A DNA stretch of 64,000 bases, taken from positions 2,480,001 through 2,544,000 of the forward strand of contig JABRWF010000004.1 in the NCBI GenBank assembly GCA_018343915.1, in the 5' to 3' direction. The position numbers and the translations under genes were made by a program. Below the pieces are notes generated by a model. It was not told the origin of the DNA. It was given only the letters and a program-made list of their open reading frames with translations, and did no database searches. Shown here piece after piece: positions 59,126 through 64,000 of this stretch (its first letter is position 1; every line of letters starts with the position of its first letter). The DNA comes from Agroathelia rolfsii. Taxonomy: Eukaryota > Basidiomycota > Agaricomycetes > Amylocorticiales > Amylocorticiaceae.

Positions 59126-62100
59126 TCACTCTTCCTCCCCTTCATCCTCCTCCTGGATCGCACTAGCACGGAATGCCGGGCCCCTTGCAGACGGCAAATT
59201 ACGCCTACTTGCTCTCGATTCATTTGCATCAAAAGCCGTCTCTGACGATGCGGGTGAAGGTTTACTGTTCGCCGAGGTGTGCCCCGTCCCCCTACCCCGC
59301 CCAGAATTACCAACTCCTCCACCAGTATTATTCTTCCCAGCACCCTTCCCCGGGCGATTATAATGATTATGATGAGGCGGGGGAGGCAAGAGCGTTGGCA
59401 CCTCCGGCGTCGACGCGAGATAATTCCCAAAGCTGCTGAAGCCGCTCATCCCGCCTGTGCCGCTACCACCACCGGTAGAGCTCGGTGTCGGCGTCTGTCC
59501 CAGTCCGCCAACAAACGCAGGCTCATCGTCGTCCTCATCAACCCAATCGCTCTCGTCCCCTGTGTAGCCAAGCCCAGCACTAGTAGAAGCAGCGCCATTA
59601 GCAGACGCTCGACCCGTAAACACGTCCCGAATGCCACTCGATGTGCCCTCAAGCGCGGGGGAGATATACAGTATCTCTACGGGCAGATGCGCTGAGCGCG
59701 ACTGCCACCCAGGTGGCTCGAGGCCCCAGGACTTCTTCCAGCTGGACCGCCCGGAGGAGAGAACAGGGCTTGCAAAGAGGGTCTGCTTCTTGTGCGCGAC
59801 GAATGTGGCGCTGCTGCTGCCGCTGCCACTGCCTCCACTATGGCCCCTCCGGCGTGAGGCGGGAATACTGTCCTCACCGGCACTACGCCTGCGATACTGC
59901 CGGAACGGGGAGCCTGTTCTAGGTGCTTCCGATTCCGAGAAGTCATGGAACGATGTCGGACGCGATGACGGCAACGAGTGGACCGAAGAGGCGGCAGAGT
60001 TGTGACGCGTGTGATTTGGTCGCGGCGGTATGCCCTGGTGTTGATGGCCCGACGTCTGACGAATGACGCGAGTAGAAGAACCAGAGCTACCGCGATGATG
60101 GTGATATTTCTGCAGCGGAGAAGCTGCGCGGTAATGCGCAGAACCCGCCGAGCTGGCCGATGGTGACTTGCGATGGCGTACTGGAATGCTGCGTATGGAC
60201 GACGGCCTAGAGGAGTAGTCCCCTCTCTCCGAGATAGGCGTGTGTGTCCCATACGAATTGCGAGATGGTATCTTCTCGAGTGGGAATTGAAGTGGGGAAT
60301 CGAGTGCGATCACATGTGCCGAGGCACCAGACGATCGTCTTGAATTGACACTGCTCGAGCGTCTGGAGCCACGTTTGTTGCGCGAAGAGCCGCCACGAGT
60401 TGCGCGGCCGCTTAAACGTCTCTGTACGGGGCCGCCCCTATCGGCGTTGGTACCGGATGGGCCTCCTCGCATCGAACCTGGAGATGAGCTTCCCGGAACA
60501 CCTCCTGGATCCTTGCGCTTGCCTTTGCGATCTTCGACAAACCAGAAACGGAAGGCCGACAGCAAACTGGCACGATTGCGATGGTTGGCCTTGTTCCCCT
60601 TCTCGTTGAAGCTGGGCAGGGAAGTAAGAGTGTCGCCTGGAGATGTCGGAGAGGGACTAGGAGAATCGACGACATCAGATGTCAATGGCTTTGAACTTGC
60701 CAGAATCCATGGAGACCCAGTCAAGGGCTTTGTCTGCCTAGAATCTGGAGAAGCAGGAGGAGTCTTGTGCAGCTTCGACGAACTAGCGCTGCCGTGCGAG
60801 CTCCTCGGTTCATGTTCAGAGGCCGAGACAGACGCCTTGCTAGTCTCACTGTCCTTTTCCTTGTCTTTCTCCTTTTCCTTGCCTTTGCCCTTGTCATCTC
60901 TTACACCCTCCGAAGACTTCTTGCGCACAATACCCACAGCTTCCAGCGCAGTATTCGCCCGCTGCATGATGCTGACACTCCCCGAACGCCCTTTACGCCC
61001 CTTTGACCCCTGATTGCTCGAGCTGCTCGGCGACGTAGGGTTCGACCGTCCATCATTCAAAGACGGCGACGACGTAGACAGATACGGCCCATGCACCGCC
61101 GCCTGAGCATCACTCGGAGGCGTTTTAGGCGGCTGATAATGATCATTATGCTGATTGCGATCCGCCGTCGTCGGTGTCGCAGGGACAAACGACAGTTCAG
61201 GCGCCGACTGCGCCGCGATGATGGTGCGCTTCGAAGGCGAGTCATGGACATCCAAAGTCGCTGACTCTGGCTTGTCACGGTCATGAGTATGGTGATGGTG
61301 GTGACGACGATGCGTCTCGCCTCCTTCAGCGCTCTCCTTATCCGACGAGGACACCTTCTGCGATGAAGGCTGTTCCATGAGCTTCTTCTCCGCCTTACGT
61401 CGTAATATCCACCAGATCGCACCCGCGGCATCACACGCGTCACTGAGTACCGAGTGAACAATCTGTCCGGTGTCGAACCCGAGTATGCTCAAGTTATTCA
61501 GCAGGTCACGCTCTAGGGGTGTCGAGAAGATAATTGGCGCCGGAGTGTGGATGAGAGAAGAAAAGTCCTGGTTTGCCACGGGTGCAAACACCTTGTCGAA
61601 TATCGGCGGAGCGGTGTCCGAACCGGTGGAAGAGACCGAACGGCGTTTGGTGCGCGCCGGTGTGCGCGTTGGTAGGGCAGGAGGTGCCTTGACAGGTGTC
61701 GTGTCGGGTGACATGACGAATGGGGCAGGGGAGCGTCGCTCGGGAGTGCGAGGTCTATAACCGGTCTGAAGGGTTTCCAGCGCTTCGGCTCGTGCGTTTT
61801 GATCACCTGCAGCGGTAGTATTTGAGGAATCCTGATCTTGACCAGGTGTTGTGAAGGGATCATCCTTGCTGAGGACTGGTTCAGGCATCTCAGACGACGC
61901 AGTGACGAACGAAGAAGCGGATAGCGGTGAATCGTCGATATCAATAGAACAGGTGTTAGTATTGAGAAGCGCGGGCAATGGTGAAGGCTGGTGGGATCTA
62001 TCAGGGGCCGACGAGTCTTTGTTGTTCGGGCGTGATTGTGCGGTGAACCAAGGATGGGAGAGAATTTGTGAGATAGTGAACCGCTTCGAAGAGTCTTTTT

Positions 62101-63111
62101 GCAAAATATTGGATATCAAATCACGGCATTCTAGAGATAGATTTAGCGATTACATGATGTTAATAGGTGACGGGAGGGACAATGATGATACCTGCAGATA
62201 GCCATTCCGGATCTTGGAAACTGTCGTAGATGATTTTGCGACGCATGACTGCTTCGTCGTCATCATCGAACGGCAGCATGCCAGTTAGTAGACAGTATAA
62301 AATGACGCCCAGAGACCAGATGTCCACCTCTGGAAAGTTTATGAGATTGAGTATAGACTAACAAAGCAAATCAACAGCCCACCTGCTCCTAGATACTTTT
62401 TGCATTCTAGCATCTCTGGCGCAGCATACCCTGTGGTACCACAAAAGGTCTCCATGAGAGAGCTACGCTCAAATTCACGGGCGAAGCCAAAATCCCCCAG
62501 CTTCACACGGCATTTTTCATCCAACAGAATATTCTCAAGCTTAAGATCACGGTGAACGACGCCCTTGTCATGGAGATAGGCGACGGCGAGGCAGAGCTGG
62601 CCAAATATGATTCTGGCCTCCTCTTCTGAGAAGCGGCCCTTTTCTACAAGGAAATCGAACAACTCTCCACCGGAGCAAAGCTCAGTGACTATCCAAATAT
62701 GGCTTTCCGTCGCGATCACTTCGTACATCTGCATAATGTGGGGATGATGTAATTGGCGGTGATGGTGTATCTCGCGGGTCAGGGCGGCCGACATGGCTTT
62801 TGGAATCTGCTTTATCGCCACCTTGGTCGACGTGAGTCGATGGGTGCCCATACGGACTTTGCCATACGCGCCTGTGATAGAGAAAGCGCGCACGGAGAAG
62901 GGTTTGAATGAATCGGAACAATGGTTACGCATCGCAAAAAAAAAAAGGACTGACCCTCGCCGATGACCTTGCCTAGTGTGTAATTACCTACTACACGTAT
63001 TTTAGAAGAGGAGAGTTCCTTTCCGAGTTCGTTATATGCATTAGCCAACTGGGCCTTTTGGTTCTGGGAGACGGATCCCGACGGCTTGTGGCCGGTGTGA
63101 GCAGCAGGCAT
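59126..63111 (-). CDS. CAMK-family Ser/Thr protein kinase, Kin4-like
   Basis: Four exons (63111-62955, 62871-62383, 62329-62192, 62130-59126) encode 1262 aa. The kinase domain covers about residues 40-300. Visible parts: IGEGAYGKVRMG (glycine loop), VAIKQIPK (ATP Lys), VVHRDLKLENILLDE (catalytic loop), LGDFGFAREFERSSLMETFCGTTGYAAPEML (DFG, activation loop, APE) and EVDIWSLGVILYCLL. The sequence resembles the basidiomycete CAMK/CAMKL/Kin4 group; yeast Kin4 guards the spindle position checkpoint. The C-terminal 950 residues are disordered, rich in Ser, Pro, Gly and Arg, with many possible phosphosites and a His-rich patch. The start is the first ATG (MPAAHTGHKPSG). Exact orthology to Kin4 is inferred. 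Confidence 0.88.
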
Positions 63112-63609
63112 AAGGAGAAAATGTTACAATGTAAGAATGGAAATTAGGATATCAGAACGAGAGGCGCAGGCACGGGGGCCTAAAGAAGAAGCAGAAGATA
63201 GACAGAGAAATGGAGCAAGAGGAGTATCAGAGTAGTGAAGCAGCAGTCGAACTTGAAGCCAACCTGGCCACCGCCGCCGCAATGGATGTTTCTGCGTCAC
63301 TACTGATGCAGGCCTCTTTACATAAGCACAATCACCGCAATCATTACTACCAAAGGTATAATGTCTGGCACACCTGCTACAACCTCCCTATCTTGGACAA
63401 ATATTCCATTTCGAGTGTCAATTGATCGGACATTCAAAACACAAAGCAATGTATTCATTACAATCTTCCCAATCCCGGACATACATATATATTGCAAGCC
63501 ATCACTCCAGCATCCCCTTTTTCTTACACCACAGCTGCCAAGAGATCCGTCATGAACATAGGATCAACTGTGATATCCAACTAATCATACTTACAATTCA
63601 ACCTGCTTG
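63112..63609. other. Upstream region of the kinase and 3' flank of P450
   Basis: No gene supported. A 71-codon plus-strand frame at 63210-63425 covers purine-rich leader DNA and has no motif. Confidence 0.4.
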
Positions 63610-63963
63610 TCATGCTGTGAACTTGAAGTCATCCTCGACAACCGCCCTCAACGTCAGCGGCAACTGCGGCGTAATACCATCTCCTTGGGGTGCCGGCACG
63701 ATCGGAGTTTGCACACCCGCCATCTTCCACTCGACGGGCTTTTCCGCGGGAGAGAAATGGAGCGAGAGTAGTAAGGTGGCAAGCACTTGTTCTAGAGAAG
63801 GAATAAATAAGCAAATAAAATTTGAAAGGAAAGAGAAAGCGCTACGCACTCAATTCCATCTCGGCAAACTTGAAGCCGCTGCGAGTGATACAGAATGAGC
63901 TATGTCAATTTCAAGTCAAGGACAACTTACATGCAAGCTCTTCCACCTCCTAAGAAAGTCATC
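63610..63963 (-). CDS. Cytochrome P450, 3' end only (gene runs off the window)
   Basis: Three exons are visible on the minus strand (63963-63931, 63878-63850, 63791-63610). They spell MTFLGGGRACIGFKFAEMEL, the haem-binding loop with the axial Cys and the start of the L helix. KQVLATLLLSLHF, a basidiomycete P450-type C-terminal beta region and the stop at 63610-63612 follow. The upstream part lies beyond 64000, and intron sequence fills 63964-64000. The context F(x)GGGRxCIG is typical of fungal CYP monooxygenases. Substrate cannot be inferred. Confidence 0.88.
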
Positions 63964-64000
63964 CTATAACACACACGATTTAGTGAGGGAATTTTCATCT

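Noticed and set aside
59677..60252. 191-aa Arg-rich minus frame, and 222-aa plus frame at 60345-61013
   Set aside because: Other-frame shadows of the low-complexity tail of the Kin4-like kinase.
63210..63425. 71-aa plus frame starting MEQEEYQSSEAAVELE
   Set aside because: Purine-rich leader DNA upstream of the kinase; no motif, no splice partner.

Overview
The window is eukaryotic nuclear DNA, most likely from a mushroom-forming basidiomycete (Agaricomycetes). Genes are dense and split by many introns of about 50-80 nt with GT/GC...AG ends. Recognisable products include the basidiomycete-type calmodulin (MADQLSEEQ...), a Las17/WASP, Ssz1, Ubp14, a Kin4-like kinase and a fungal P450. I cannot name the species. 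Exon models were built by hand from splice consensus, frame continuity and family motifs; models described as closing in frame add up to a whole number of codons.

Layout. 1-2.1 kb: no gene recognised. 2.2-13.3 kb: delta-9 desaturase, an 82-aa orphan, calmodulin (-), Las17/WASP, a DUF1115-type fragment, a PAP2 lipid phosphatase, Coq3 and ribosomal protein eL39. 13.8-17.8 kb (all -): a short cystathionine beta-synthase, a 116-aa orphan and cytidine deaminase. 18.3-21.1 kb: two tandemly duplicated NTF2/SnoaL-like genes (-). 22.2-28.8 kb: a 1254-aa CDCA7-type zinc-finger protein (-) and a LanC-like protein (+). 30.1-43.4 kb: a nested stack of mobile elements. 44.6-48.4 kb: two HAD-dehalogenase-like paralogues (-). 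50.1-64 kb: TFIIIA-like zinc-finger protein (-), profilin (-), Ssz1 (+), Ubp14 (+), Kin4-like kinase (-) and the 3' end of a P450 (-).

The mobile-element stack can be ordered from target-site duplications (TSDs) alone. A roughly 1.9-kb solo LTR (TSD gtatg) was split at its TATA box by a complete Ty3/gypsy chromovirus (977-bp LTRs, TSD gtagt). The chromovirus was then hit by two inverted solo LTRs of a related family (TSDs accat and gaagg) and by a Tc1-like DNA transposon (212-bp inverted repeats, TSD TA). That transposon landed inside the codons of the reverse-transcriptase YIDD box. Removing each insertion restores the reading frame. The remaining breaks in gag, pol and the transposase are stop codons, nearly all explained by C-to-T or G-to-A changes, which suggests RIP-like or methylation-driven decay.

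The housekeeping genes do not form an operon-like system. Loose themes are actin regulation (Las17, profilin), lipid metabolism (desaturase, PAP2), sulfur and one-carbon chemistry (Cys4, Coq3) and translation/proteostasis (eL39, TFIIIA, Ssz1, Ubp14). The points most worth a second look are the nested stack and its shared LTR regulatory grammar, micro-exons of 7-12 nt, GC-AG introns, a HAD paralogue that has lost its nucleophile, a CBS without its regulatory module, and a CDCA7-like protein that may link to DNA methylation.
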